Positions 46,998-59,609 of a DNA stretch of 64,000 bases are shown in pieces (position 1 is the stretch's first letter; each line of letters opens with the position of its first letter). This DNA is from Agrocybe praecox (lineage: Eukaryota; Basidiomycota; Agaricomycetes; Agaricales; Agrocybaceae): the NCBI GenBank assembly GCA_964017145.1, contig OZ024845.1, positions 620,001 through 684,000 of the forward strand, in the 5' to 3' direction. Under the pieces are notes generated by a model, which saw only the letters and a list, made by a program, of their open reading frames with translations, did no database searches and was not told the origin of the DNA. Made by a program: the position numbers and the translations under genes.

Positions 46998-48154
46998 TTA
47001 CATCCATGATCCTCTTTCCGCTTGTGCTGTGCCCTGGCCTGACTATCCGGGTTACACACCTACCACACCTTTCTTCCTCTTTCATCTCCGACACAACACG
47101 TGCCCCTCGCTGCACACTAAACCCGGCGGAAAAAACTGGTGCATTCTGCTCGCAGTTTTGGCTATCTGCATCTTGATATGCGATATCATATACGGATTCG
47201 CCTACCATTTCGCAGCCCAACACATAGTACACGCTGCTTGTCAATTGTCCGAAAACATGTGTAAAAAAAAACACGTTTTTTGGTGCAAGCGTATCTCATA
47301 TTCGTCAAGACGCCTTTACCCTCCCCCTTGCTGCTCTTGGAAATATCCTCGAACACGGTCTCGTTTCTTGCCTCGCGTGCATCACGTCCAGGCCCCTCGC
47401 TCCTTAGATGTTTCTCTTTTTTTATGTCTCTCATTGGAATATTGCCAACATGTATCCCCGATACCCCTCACATTACCCGCCACATTTCCGCCATCCAGTA
47501 AAACGCATCGATCCACCAATCAATTAGTCACTCATTCAGCGCCTCATTTCTCCGCAATCTTTCTTCTCACTCGCGTTCGTCCGCATCCTTGGTTTATTCC
47601 ATCTCTGGTGTACATTCATCCCAATCTTTGTATTTATCAATTCTTCTGTTGACTTCTTTCTGCTTTCTTCCTTCAATTTCTCATAACAAACCACATCACT
47701 CATTCATTTTTCCCATTCGTTTTCGAGTCGGACCATTAATCTTATACCTTAAACACATATGTACTATTTTTTCTCTTCAGATCATCGTGCTTTGCTATTA
47801 TGTCAAAGCGTAAAGCATAATAACCCCCTTCGTGGCGTAATATTTATCGTAACGTACAAACCTGGACGTCAGTCCAAAAGTTATAGAAACTACCTAGCCT
47901 CGTTCTGTATCGATTATATATATTGGAATCGTCTCATTGCAAATAAAAAAAACTATTCGCGACGGCCCTTGGATTTTTGCAAATATACTTTAAGAAGAAT
48001 TTTAGTTAATTTTGAGTATTACGAAGCATTAATTTACAAAGGGGCGCCGAGAGGTTGATTATACATTGAGAAACCGATAAATATGCAGATGTGAACGAGT
48101 ACAGATGAATACCAAAAAAAAGAGGGGAGGAAGATGGCTGAGGGGGGAAATCCA
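46998..48154. other. Convergent intergenic region, pyrimidine-rich
   Basis: The PIP5K and condensin genes end on either side. C/T-rich tracts (47050-47760) probably belong to the PIP5K 3' untranslated region or spacer. Open frames here have no domains. Confidence 0.45.
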
Positions 48155-51100
48155 TTATTCGCTGTACATATCATCATCTGGTGGAGGAGCTGCCTTCTTC
48201 GTGCGGGCAGCTGGAGGGTAATCGTCATAAGCCTCGGAAAGCATAAGTCAGAGAGAAATGGAATGCTTACATCGTTTAGCTGCCCGCTTTTTAGCAGCTG
48301 CTTTTTTGCCCTCCACGCGCTTCTCCAAGGCTTGATCTTCTTGACCTTGTGCTTTGTGTTGTTCGAGAATCTATACCAAAAGAAGTTTTAAAAAAATTCA
48401 CAGAAGCAGCTTTTGTACGATCTGACCTTTTCGAATTCATTGAGGTCCGAGTCAGGCTTATCTTTCGATTTGTTGGTTCTCGCCTTGGCAAGAATTTCTG
48501 TAAATCTCTCAAAGACAACCGGCTCGTGCAACTTATCGCGGTAGAATTGGAGACCATCGATGAGTTTCTTGACGGATCGTTCGGATTTGAAAGGAAGGAG
48601 CGAGAGGCAGTATGCGACATCTCTCCATTGGCGAGGTTCTTCGGAAAGCCTGAATCGCTGGCACAGCTTCTCGACGATGCTCTCAGCTTGTTTTTCCTGA
48701 ATTTTCTAGCGTTGAGCTATCGCGTCAAAGAGAATGGCATATGGCATACCTTTTCAATAAAAGTGAAAATATAACGCAGGGTACTTTGGAAAACTTCTTC
48801 CTCGACAGCGTGGTCTCCGGTCGAAAGATGACTGATGACTGCGAGACACGTCAAAATTAGGAATGAAGTGATATGGCGAGCGGGAAAAAGACATACCATC
48901 GGGCAGATTGTTGTAAATGGCATTATCCTTTGTGGAAAGTTCTTTGAAGAAGAGCTTGGCCAAGTCCGAGATGCGTGGCTCAGGATCTTCGAGGCATTTA
49001 GCCATTTCTCCCAGCTGACCCTTGACCTTGATCATGCCATTAAGGATAAGATGAGTGAGGACCATCAGTGTGTTTTTCTTGACAACAAAATTCTTATCCG
49101 AAAGGCCCTTGTATAACTCGCTGCTATTCTCATCGATGATGCTGCTGAAGGAGACAGCGACATCACCAAGGGCGATTACGATGTTGCTGCGAATGTTAGG
49201 GTCCTTGGAGGTCTCGAGGATCTTGAACAACAAGCGATGGTGTTGGTCGCAGAACTGAGAGCTGACGCAGAGGAATTTACTGAAGGAAAGTGCTGCTGCT
49301 GCCCTGAGTATTCGATTCTGGTTGTTAAATAGGTATGAGTCGATACAGTGGATTTTAAAAAAAAAACTTGAAACATACCTTGAATTTATGAGGGCTGCCA
49401 CAAATATGAACGATGGCGGGTCCATACATGGCAAGGAGAGATTCAGCCCCATAGAGAAGCTCAGCCTCCCTGACAGCTTGAATTCGTTCGCCAATTTCAT
49501 CTTCAGCGTTACCAGCTACTTGATCCAACTCTTCGCCTTCTTTCGATCCTCGGGTGTTGCCACTGGCGGCCTTTTCAGCTGTAGACGTGGACAGTCAGAT
49601 CTCAGAGCGCATTAAGATGTAGAATATGTATAGGTAAACTCACCAGCCTGCTTCTCGTCTTTTTGCCTTTTCCACTCACGTTCCACCAACTCCAAGTAGA
49701 CGACATGCTTGATCGCGACATGGCCAACGACAAACAGAAGTTGACTCATCTCGAATGCTTCACCGACATCCTTCTCTTTATTCGAGTCGTCTTGAGTGGC
49801 CTGGGTGGCTTGAGTGGCATCCTGCATTGTAACGTCTGCTGAATCTACTGTAATGTCGCCTGCATTCTCCTCGTTGGCAGCCTCTTTGTCCTTCGCCTCG
49901 TTCGCTACTGGGTCCTCTGCCGTCTTCTCTTTGGGCGTGAATGCTCTCACAGTAAGTTTCTTGATAACTTCGTTGCAGAAAATGTCTGGATGCTCTGCTA
50001 GAGCATAGACAGTGTTGATAACCTGTTCGGCCATGCCGAACCACTCTTTTGTTCTTGAGGGATGCAGAATGGCATTTTGTAATTTGCGGAAAATTGGGCT
50101 ATCCATGGCAATTCGTTTGACCTTATCGTCAAGAGAACCTAAAGATGGATCGTGAGCCTTCTATGATAAATAAGTCGTTTGAGCTCGACTAACCCTTGAC
50201 TTTCTTGGCGCTTCCATTCAAACGTTGCAAAGCAACACAGGTATACCGCGCGAGCGTTGGATCCGCCTATGCTTTGTGAGTAGGTGGGAGACACAATAAA
50301 ATGCCTGTCTGCGCACCTTTCCAAGCGGCCCAAGGCCAACCTTCAGCATGATATCGACCTTATCCGCGATGACGCCCACGTCTGAAAGGGCAAGCATCCC
50401 AAGGATCATGATGGCCCCTCGACGCTGTGGTTTGGGCAGGTTCCTTTCGTTGCCTGGTGGCAATGTTAGTTCTGCCGCAGCCTGGAGGTACTTCATCTTG
50501 CTTACTGTAAATTTGCCAAAGTTTAGTGATAACATCTCGATGGATAGCTTGTTCGTCCATCATAATCCTCATCATCTCCTCCAAACTTGTTAACTCGGCC
50601 AATGTTGCCTCATATGTTCGCCTGCAAGAAAACCCTTAATTTCAGGTGGATTAGACACAATAAAAGACAAAACTGACTCGATGAGGTTCTTGGCGATGCG
50701 GTTTACTTGATCTTTCGCGGTCATACTTTCATCATCCGACACAACATCAAAATAGAGTCCACGATAGCATTCAAGTAGTCGTTGTCGAATGCCCTTCAAT
50801 TCTTTGCCGTCTTCAGACGTTGACGAATTGTCTTTGTTCCAGATCAGATGCAACATTTTTTTGATGCCTTCCTATATACCTTTTAGCGAGTGTATCTGAT
50901 AAAAGGAAAAAAATTTCAACGCACTGTAGCACTCTCGAATTTCAGGACATAAGCAGTACGGAGAAAGTCCATAACTTCCAACACCTCGGCCTTGCTTGTC
51001 GATCCGAGCAATTTACACATATTATCCATTGCGCCCTCGATTTGGTCGATGAAGTTCAGGGCATCACTGACGTATTTCTTGTTGAGCCGCAATCGCGTAA

Positions 51101-53090
51101 TATCTTCCTCGTTATATTTTGCAAGAACCGCCTGCTCTTCCTTGAGCGCTTCGACATTGAGCTGGGATTTGCGGGGCTTTACTTTAGAGCCATTGCTCTT
51201 TTTCTGCTTAGGGGTTGCTCCCGCTTCGTCTTCGTCAACCGACACCTTGTCAGGTTCGTCTTCATCTGTGTCGTTATCAGCGTCCTTGTCGACGTCCATG
51301 ATCGAGTCATCGCCTTCCTCGCCCTCGTCAGCGTGTGCTGTCTTTGATCTGGAAATGGGCCTGTTGAAATAGGCTAGGTCCAGGGAGAAACAAAAACCTA
51401 CTTTTTCTTCTTCTTGCGCGAAGAACCTTCCTCATCGTCTTCTTCGCCTTCATCTTCATTCTCCTCCTCGTCTCCTTGCTCGTCTTCGTTCTCTCCCTCC
51501 ATGTTTTTGACGGCATTACCCATAGCATTTTCGATTTTACCTAGCTCCTCTGAAACTTCGTTATAGTCGTTTTGATATAATTCTCGTTGCAGGAAGCCTT
51601 GGTGCGTGTGGAGATAAGGGTGAGTCTCGAGTAATCGCGAAAGGAGTGCGATAGCGGCTTTTCGAACGGAGGCGATCTTGTCATCTAAAGCTTCTATCGC
51701 AGCGGCAGTGATAGCGAGCCTTTGCTTTGGGAATTTATGGTTTTTGATGTCGCATAATTTGGAGAGGACAACAAACACCCTTGCACGAACATAACCTGAA
51801 TTGTCCAGTACGCGGTCGAGAAGTAAATTGAAGAAGTTGTTTATTTGTTTCTGGGTTTGCTTCGCGTCGCCTTCTTGGGGTTCTGCATTGGCTAGATCCG
51901 CAATCAAGAATCCAATGATTTCGACAAGGGCTTGCCGAACTGGGTATGACTACGTGCTATTGAGTATCTTGTTGCGCTGAGGGAAATTCAAAAATACGTA
52001 CTTCCGAGTCTAGTTGGGAGAGAAGGAGACTGAGTTGCTTCAAAACCAGCCGGGGGCAAGATTCTCCGTATTTGATCAGAAAACGGGCATAATTTCGAGG
52101 ACCTTTGGTGTCTTGACCTCCAAAGTTCATCCCTGCAATTTCACGGAGAACTTCGTCTCCAAGTTGAGGGTAGTCGTACTCATTTGACAAAATAGCCAGT
52201 AGTTCCGCCATAGGCTCCGCGAGATGTTCCCAAAATTGAATATATTGTATGATGGCTGTGTGAACGGCGCTGGCCTGTGCATGGTGCTTGACAGATAAAC
52301 AGATGACTTTAAACACAGGCAGCTTGATTTCCTGAAGCTTCATCCAAGGCTCATTCTCCGCCACATGGTGCGCTGGACGTGTAATTGCGCTAAATATAAA
52401 ATCATGAGACCGACATAGCTGTAAATTCTGAAGCGACGCACTTGATAAAGGTATCCCGTTCTGCGGTTATTGTCCATATCCGCTGTGTCTGGATATTTTG
52501 GAGGAGCTTGCAAATAAGTTTGAGCAGAGGCGCAATCTGGTCCTTCCATGTCCAAGAGGTATCAGCAGACTTCTTGCTTGCCTTTGTCGTCTTTTTCTTC
52601 CCTTTGGCTGCTGGGGCCGGCACTTCTCCCTCTTCAGGTGTCTTCACCCTTTCGGCCGCAGACACGAACCAAGTGAGCAAAAATGCGTACATTTCGAGCG
52701 GCATCTTGTGAGAGACGTATGTTGGTTGATCTCCTCCCTCGATATCGCGTAACGTTGCCTCCATTTCTGCTTGAAGTCCAGATGATATGGAGTCGAGCAA
52801 TTTGCTCATGATCTGGCCAGGAACTTGGTCGGAGTGCTTCAAAAGACTTCTGTATGCGTCAAATATTTCTGCATCTCTTATCGAAGAACTTGAATCGGCA
52901 ACAGCCTCCACAGCAGCTGTAAAAATGATCAGAAAAGAACAAAGGCAAAGAAAACTGTAACATTACCTTCTAACAAGTATTCCGCGTCATCCTGTGACAA
53001 CTGTCGCTCATTCGGAATCTCGTATGATTCGATATCCTGTAGAGCTTGAAGTTCGTCCTGAAGCTCGAAGGACTCTATCATCGTCATCAT
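48155..53090 (-). CDS. cnd1: Condensin complex subunit 1 (NCAPD2/Ycs4/Cnd1)
   Basis: Sixteen exons from 53090 to 48155, all in phase; about 1376 aa. Exon ends: 53090-52967, 52916-52442, 52389-52002, 51949-51402, 51360-50925, 50871-50678, 50621-50506, 50453-50317, 50266-50194, 50138-49644, 49578-49379, 49317-48897, 48838-48750, 48705-48427, 48370-48271, 48210-48155. This HEAT-repeat subunit of condensin compacts mitotic chromosomes. Family landmarks are EGIKKMLHLIWNKD, ATLAELTSLEEMM, QRRGAIMILGMLA, AEDEIGERIQAVREAELLYG, MYGPAIVHICGSPHKFK and the Cnd1 core NFVVKKNTLMVLTHLILNGM. Two acidic linkers lie around residues 490-560 and an extra charged insert around 880-930. The 3' end of exon 15 and the exon 7-8 border were chosen by phase. 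Confidence 0.95.
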
Positions 53091-53514
53091 GGAGGTGGTG
53101 AAGGTTTAAATTGGTCAGACCACTGTTTTCCGATCCCTCAACGCGACGCGCCAGTCACATGATAACTGTCCAAATCCGGTACATAAGCATGTTGATTAAT
53201 TGGCCTATAACGGAGAAATAGGTTTTTCGTCCGATGCTGCTGATATATTGCACCATATTCTGAGAAAACGGTTGACCTCTCCGTATGATATCCATCGGGA
53301 CGACTTGGCAGTTTGATAGGTGCAATCTACTATCCGACGTTCGGCTTCATTATCATTGGTAACCTTTTGTTGCAGTCTATGACGGCTCCCATGTATCTTC
53401 TGTCACTCTCAAACGTTTGCTCGCGGTATAAGTACCAGTTCTACAAGGACAACAAGAATCAGCATCGCCCCATCATTTAGTTGCTAAATTACTTTCGTAG
53501 CTAGTTCTACGACG
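53091..53514. other. Divergent promoter region
   Basis: It separates the condensin gene (minus) and the DUF6534 gene (plus). No coding feature; probably the promoters of both. Confidence 0.4.
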
Positions 53515-55294
53515 ATGCTGGATATTAATATTTCGCAAAAGGTTGATGCGGTTTTCGTTGGTAAGCTTGCGCTCTGCCTACGTATATTATCTGATGGTAT
53601 TTTACACGCATTTTATTTTAGGTTATATAGTTTCAACGATGTATTATGATGCCGCTCGGTCAATCATAGTCTCATCTCAATCTAACTTGATATTTTACTT
53701 GCTTGTAGCCTCACAGGGGCAACAGTCGTTCAAGCTTGGAATTACGCGCAATATAATAATGATGGATGGAATTTGCGATGCTTCGTGCGTAAAATATTTC
53801 CTACTATAGGAGGGCCCTTGAGATGACGGAAGTGTCTCTCAGGTTATTTGTCTATTGTAAGCTTGAATATAACACTCCTATCATCTCGGCTCCAAGTTCA
53901 CATCTTTCTGATATTCTCTTAGCGTAATGGATGCTGCCTTGCTGGTACTGGATACCAAATTTATACACGACTACCTGGTGCATGTCCTATTTTTATGTCC
54001 TGGGAAATCACTAAACTATTTTCCAGATAGTTCATTTTGGCAATTATATCCTCCTGCTCAACGTGAACGATACTTTTCTCATAGAGGTAATAATGACAAC
54101 GACCTTGACTTGCACGTGAGTCATGGTTTTTTTTTTGGACGAAAACAATTTATCAAACCCACTCCTGACCTTCCTCCGACGGAAAGCGTCCAAATTTTCT
54201 TCGCTACCAGAGTTTATTTGTGTAATTTGTTCCTCAGAGCTATGTTTTACTTCTTATATTAGCCCTGACTCTCGACTTTATGCAGTAAACCCCGGTAGAC
54301 ATTGGATCTCTGGTTCGATCGTTAGTTCTTTTTATTGACGATCATTACTATTCTCCACTAACTTCTGGTTTGATAGTTTATTTCAGCTATTTTGTCTTTA
54401 GGTGTGTAGTATCTGGCGCTCACGTATGAAGCCCTACTCAAGCCATTGTCGGGCTAGGCTTCGGTATATGTAGGTTGCGCGAAATTACACAAAAAACTAA
54501 TAGCTGATATAGTATTATTATTAGATAGCGTTACATTCGAATTTCAGCACAGTTCGATCTCTGATTTTACCCGGAGGCAAATCAAAGTAAGTAGTATACT
54601 TATTTACATCTATGTGATATCTTTTGCTTTGCTAACAACAGTGAATTTTCAAACAGATACCGACCATTACTTCCTTTGCACTCACCATCCTATCGGACGG
54701 CATTACCACCGCAGCCCTTTTCGTGGACTTTATTAGAGCTCGATCATATACCCAGTTTCAAAGGTATATATTTTAAATATGGTTGTTTTATGCGTAGTGA
54801 TTTTTTAGTACCACCAATGTTTTCGACAGTCTTCTGAGGTTTGTTATAACACGCGGCCTTCTTGTCACCTTAAGTAGCATAGCATTTTTGATTATGTATG
54901 TTGCCAACCCCACTAACCTCTATTGGTACGCACATATTTCTGTGATCTCAGTGGAACCTGGCAGAATTCAAATCTTTTGGTAGGGTGCCGCTTCATATGT
55001 CATTTTCGAAATCCTACACCATAACATTATGTAAGTGGATTCTTATGACGAGTCTTTCCCCATAATTTTAACTTTGCAAACGCAGTTGCCATGTACGTCT
55101 CTTCCCCTCATTATGTGGTCAATGACTCACAGTTGCGAATCATACAAAGACTTAACGCGCGGCCGAGTTGTGTGACTGCGCCCAGTGAGACAAAAACGGC
55201 TTTGAGTGATCTGGACTTCGCCCGTATTCCTCGAAATTTGTCTAGATTCTCAACGTCCACCATGCCGGAATCTTTGCGTATCCTTGATAATTAG
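53515..55294 (+). CDS. DUF6534-type multi-pass membrane protein
   Basis: Many short exons beginning at 53515; perhaps 300 aa. Pieces in order fit the large Agaricomycete family with about seven membrane helices: VFVGYIVSTILTGATVVQAW across two introns, NYAQYNNDGWNLRC, VMDAALLVLDTKFIHDYLVH, IVHFGNYILLLNVNDTFLIE, VQIFFATRVYL, ITSFALTILSDGITTAALFV, LLRFVITRGLLVTLSSIAFL, and the tail SSPHYVVNDSQLRIIQRLNAR. The role is unknown; a receptor-like function has been guessed from topology. I could not fix every splice site (the border after NLRC is unclear), so the exact protein is uncertain. The last codon overlaps the end of the gene on the other strand. Confidence 0.75.
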
Positions 55295-56731
55295 AGCGCC
55301 ACTGCACTCATTGTCAAACAACATTCCCATCTACCTATAGAAAATATTTTAGTATACGCGGGATGTTGAGCATGGTCAAAAAAAAAAATGCGACTCGCAA
55401 TCTCGTAGGGCGCAGATATTGAGGGAACCTTCCCAGGAGGATATTTTGGAGACGAAAGCAGTTTCATTACCCTTGCATTTGTCAAAAGGTTTGTTCAAAA
55501 ATGTAAAGAAAGAGCAAAAAGAACAACACACCCTGTCCCCAGCCCAGTAATCGCGAGGATGACACGATGGGATTTACCCGATGGTAAGTATGCGGGACCT
55601 GGGGGTCAATGGGTGAGCGAAAGAGGATCATGAAACGATCCTGCAACAAACCCAACTGCGGCAGCATAATACCCTTGGCACCAGAGTCGAAGGTTCCTGG
55701 AGTACCATCCGCATTGACCATCTTCGTTGCTAGTTGTGAGGTCAAGACAATCTGTTGCAACTGAGTCACGAAAAAGCTAGATGAATACTGACGAAAACTT
55801 AGTCACCGTGATGTTTTGAGATGAGCTCATTTTCAGAAATGCTTGTTTGATTTTCTCAAAAATTTGACTTCGTTGCAACGGAGTCAGCTCAGAGTCCTGG
55901 AGGGGCGAGGATATCGAACTGATAACGAGCAACGAGATCTTTAAATCCAGGAAGAGTTAATCATACCGCTTGGAATCCTGTAAATGTGCCAAGCTTACAT
56001 TCGGATGCGATTCAAAGAAACTGGGCAGCTGGTGCAGAAAGAGAATAAGATCCGCCAATGCATGTACTTTTGAGTAGTGCACAAGTTTACTGTGATCGCG
56101 AGGATTATCGAGAACGCCTAAAGGCAAGCGAATATACTTAAAGTCACGAAGCGCTGAATTGCACAAAAATGACCAACGAACGATTCAGAGAACGGATGAG
56201 GTCTGCAGGACTGGTGTTATTCCGGCATTCTATGTCAAACATCGATAAAGGTTCTTCAATAGAGATGTTTCCCCGTATCTCACCGAGAAATATGACCTCC
56301 CGGCCTGTTTGAACAACTGACGAAACAATAGTCGTCGCTAAATTCTGTTTAGGGCTTCCAGGCGGACCAGAGACTTCAAGCATATGGCCCCGAGGTATAC
56401 CACCATCCAGGAGCCTGTTGAGAGGAGAAGAGCCCGTAGATATCTTTTCCGATTTTAGTACCATCTGAGCTGCGGATTGGGTCGTTTGAAGCGCGAGTGT
56501 CGGCGTCGAGGGTAATTGACACATGGAAAATAGCCTATTGGCTTCATGGAGAGAAACCTTAAGCTCTAAAGGATATGACTACTTTATCGCATTCGCCGGT
56601 TTGATTACAGGACTTGGTGTATTCATACCTTTACCAAGTGCTTCTGCGTCAGCAAAATTCGAAACGATGTCTTGTTGAGTCTGATACCCGTTACGTGTGA
56701 GTATTGCTAGAATGTCTCTTCCAAGTCCCAT
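55291..56731 (-). CDS. RAD51-paralogue-like protein (RAD51C type) with altered Walker motifs
   Basis: At least six exons, starting at 56731 (56629-56731, about 56174-56565, then a segment ending 55999, 55807-55938, about 55532-55751 and a last one to 55291). The N-terminus is a short helical domain (DILAILTRNGYQTQQDIVSN, then ELKVSLHEANRLFSMC). Next is KISTGSSPLNRLLDGGIPRG, the RecA-fold entry typical of RAD51C. Later come YSKVHALADLILFLHQLPSF and IVLTSQLATKMVNADGT. The P-loop reads GPPGSPKQ where the consensus is GxxxxGK(S/T). The Walker B strand reads LLVISSIS without the usual Asp. So the fold is clear and ATP hydrolysis is doubtful. Two internal junctions are not settled. Confidence 0.75.
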
Positions 56732-57693
56732 AGAAAACAGTTGTTTCGACATTGTGGTTGCTTGCCCTCATACAGTGAGTAGGTACGCGAAAAACTGGGA
56801 GCTGGGAGGTACGTTGATACCGTCTAGAGTACGGTGGCAGGTGGCAACACAGGTGAGAAACAAGCACGTGGCGGTCAACAGTCTGTCGCCGAGGGCCTGG
56901 CAGTGGCCCGATTTAAAGGTCCGAACGTCCGCCGTCGCTCACAACCGACGTTAATAATCGATTGCGAGGTCAGATCCCAATACGATACTTAATTGCTAAT
57001 AGTTGGAACCCAGTCATCGAGGATCCTAGTACTCTATGAGCCCCTTCTCGTATTTTATCAGCATGTTTTATATCAAACGGAACACGCCTCCTATTTTAGT
57101 CTTCGCAGGTTATGACGCGTGCTTTCTCAGTCACTTGTAGTGTGACTGAGAACGCGTTGTCTAGGGTACCCCAATGTAACCATTAGTCATCGCTGAACCA
57201 CTCAATCAAGTCTCTGCTTGCATACAATCCTTTAAAACGGCCTTCTAAAAGTGTATTCTAAGCCAGGTTTGTGTCGATCAAGCTTTCCGATATTGCAGAA
57301 AGATCCTTGATGTATGTGCATTGTCGGTACTTTATGTCTAAGTGTTAGAGATGGTTGTCAGTAGTGTTTTCCAGCGGAGAGAGTAATATCGCGGAATATG
57401 CTCCTGAACTTCTGCGAGCGCTCGGCGCTGAGGCCTACAAGCGGAGTTTGATATACATAACAAACTCCGCCGGAATTATAGTCGGACTTGGAAGAAATCG
57501 GCACCAGCCTCGGAATCATTTCTTCAAAGTTTCTGTTTGTTCGAACAGGCTACAGACATACAGTCACTATATAATTTTCTGATTTACACGTTCACGCGGG
57601 TACGCATTGGCTCTTTGAGACCACACCAAATTATTTCTGGGCGAGAGGTTAGTGTATTACAGCGACTCCAGTGGATTTTTTCAGCGACTTACA
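56732..57693. other. Intergenic region, no supported gene
   Basis: A plus-strand frame near 57355-57582 has a compact-looking sequence (EYAPELLRALGAEAYKRSLI) but no family match that I know and no splice partner. I leave it out. Nothing else is seen. Confidence 0.4.
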
Positions 57694-58310
57694 TTAAACC
57701 CTTTCAAAGACCACAGCGTGATTTGCAGCCCATATCTTCCCGATTGGCGCCCCAGTAGGGTTGTATGCATGGCCAGTACATATATCGCCTGGGTTAACGC
57801 CACATGCAGGAGCCTCGAAGGTAAATGTCCAATGAGGGAGAGGGTCGTTAGCTGGATTGTCGTGAAAGCTGGCTTTGACTTGGGCAACGATATTCAATCC
57901 AGTAAGATGCATGGCAGCCTCTGCGGCTTGAAGGACTCTCGTAACCGAAGGAGTGATGGCGTTGTCGAACTCCTCTTTCATGTTATCATAAGTAGTGCAG
58001 GATTTCTCGTTTTTCTTCCAGTCAGCCAGAACTTTCCTGTACATTACACATCCTTTGTCCGGGGCGGGCTCTTTTGTCGGCTTTGGCGCTAAAAGCTTGA
58101 TGTAATCGCCAACAGGGGCCGGGACAACATGTAGGGTAAATGCTCGAGCATGGATGTGCATAAGACTACCGGATACCTGTAGATTTCCATGAGTCATTTC
58201 ATCGTAGGTAAAAAGAAATTACGGATGTGGCCTACATCTGTGACCGGAGAAGCAATAACAGCGACTGGGAGAAGAAGAGCGACAAAGGCTGTGAGAGATT
58301 TGAAGTTCAT
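57694..58310 (-). CDS. Small secreted protein of unknown function
   Basis: Two exons, complement(58236-58310, 57694-58176), phase 0; 185 aa. The first exon is a signal peptide (MNFKSLTAFVALLLPVAVIA, then SP). The mature part has HIHARAFTLHVVPAPVGDYI, then CVMYRKVLADWKKNEKSC, then HWTFTFEAPACGVNPGDICT and GHAYNPTGAPIGKIWAANH. Four cysteines could form two disulphides. No catalytic motif. A TATAAAG lies 71 bp upstream. A degraded copy is found at 59610-60243, so the gene belongs to a local duplicated pair. It could be a surface or effector-like protein, but no function can be assigned. Confidence 0.8.
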
Positions 58311-59609
58311 ATTGAAATAGTTTGCTTTCGCTAGAGACAATACTTTGAGCGTTTGAAGAAAAGTGAGAAAAAAGGACCCCCTTTATAGTGTCAATAATGT
58401 TTGTATAGTGCTGTAACTTCTGTCAATATTTTTGAGTTAAAACATATGGTACTTAGTCTATTCAACTCATTGACAGGCTTCCGAATACCGAAGACACGCT
58501 TCAGTAGCAGAAGCAATAAAACTAGTCTAGCCCTCCTAGCCCACAGGCTGTGTTTGAGCGCTTGATCATTTAACTAACTACCGAGATGATTCTACAGACT
58601 CAGCGGAGCTCTGTTGGTATTTGGACGGTCGAATATGTACTGCACGACTAATAAATCAACTTATGTCTGTGACTTAACAGTGCAACTTAATTTTAATTGC
58701 ACACACCTAGGCATAAGGAGCATGTTACGACTCAGTCACTCATACGAATGTACTCGAGCGCATCTATTAGCTGCTATTTTAGATTGGCGTTAGACAAGAT
58801 CTGCTCCAAAACCACTGTCCCTTTACTGTAAGGTATTATCCTGGACCATCCATATTTCTTGATGCGCCACTTCACGTATTTATAGTCTTCTTACCTTCTC
58901 CAACTTTAAAAACTGACTCAACTTTAGCGCTTGGCCTTTTTGGTCATGTTTAAGACCCACCAATATCTCGGTAATATAAGAATTGTCACGGTCTGTCATG
59001 AAGAGACTTAATCCATCCAAGTTTGACCGGGCATGACAGTGCCAGCACCATAGTATATCTTAGACCCCAGGTTAACTTGGGCTCAAAATTTAACTAACGA
59101 GCTCGTATAGCCTGGACAAGATATGCCAGTGACGACCCTTCCTCTAGATGTGTGCTCCCTATCAACGTCGCCTTACTTAACACCTCAATAGCTGGAATAG
59201 ACTGAATATCAACAACTCTGAACCTAAATGCTGATAAAGCTTTACTGCGTCCAAAACAGAAATTCCGCTGAATTTTTTTTTGACACTAACATGACGCTAC
59301 AGAGCTTCGCCAAGTGTAAATGCGGACAAGATAGCATCGAGCATCAAAACTTACCTTTTGTGGAAATTACTTCCAAATATGGCAATCATAATTATGGCCA
59401 GATATTTTTTATCTTCTTGACTGCGAGTCAGGTATAAGCAGATCTGAGACAGAAGAGTATATATCAATATATGAGCTGACATCCAAATACAGTAAACACT
59501 GAATTCGGACCATGTGATTGATCACACGCATACGCTTTGGTTCACTTCGGATATTATTTCTGTTCAATAGGTTAGTGTTAGCAGATATAACCATATAATC
59601 AACATTTAT
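58311..59609. other. Spacer between secreted-protein gene and its pseudogene
   Basis: No gene. The first 80 bp are the promoter of the gene at 57694-58310. The rest shows no repeat or RNA gene. Confidence 0.4.
58381..58387 (-). promoter_or_regulatory. TATA box of the small secreted protein gene
   Basis: The minus strand reads CACTATAAAGGGGG. TATAAAG ends 71 bp before the ATG at 58310, a usual distance. Confidence 0.55.

Noticed and set aside
48291..48774. Frames on the plus strand over the condensin 3' exons
   Set aside because: Antisense shadows; the condensin exons carry conserved family motifs and consistent splice phases.
57355..57582. Plus-strand frame with EYAPELLRALGAEAY
   Set aside because: Looks compact but is short, has no splice partner and no family I recognise; not enough to call a gene.
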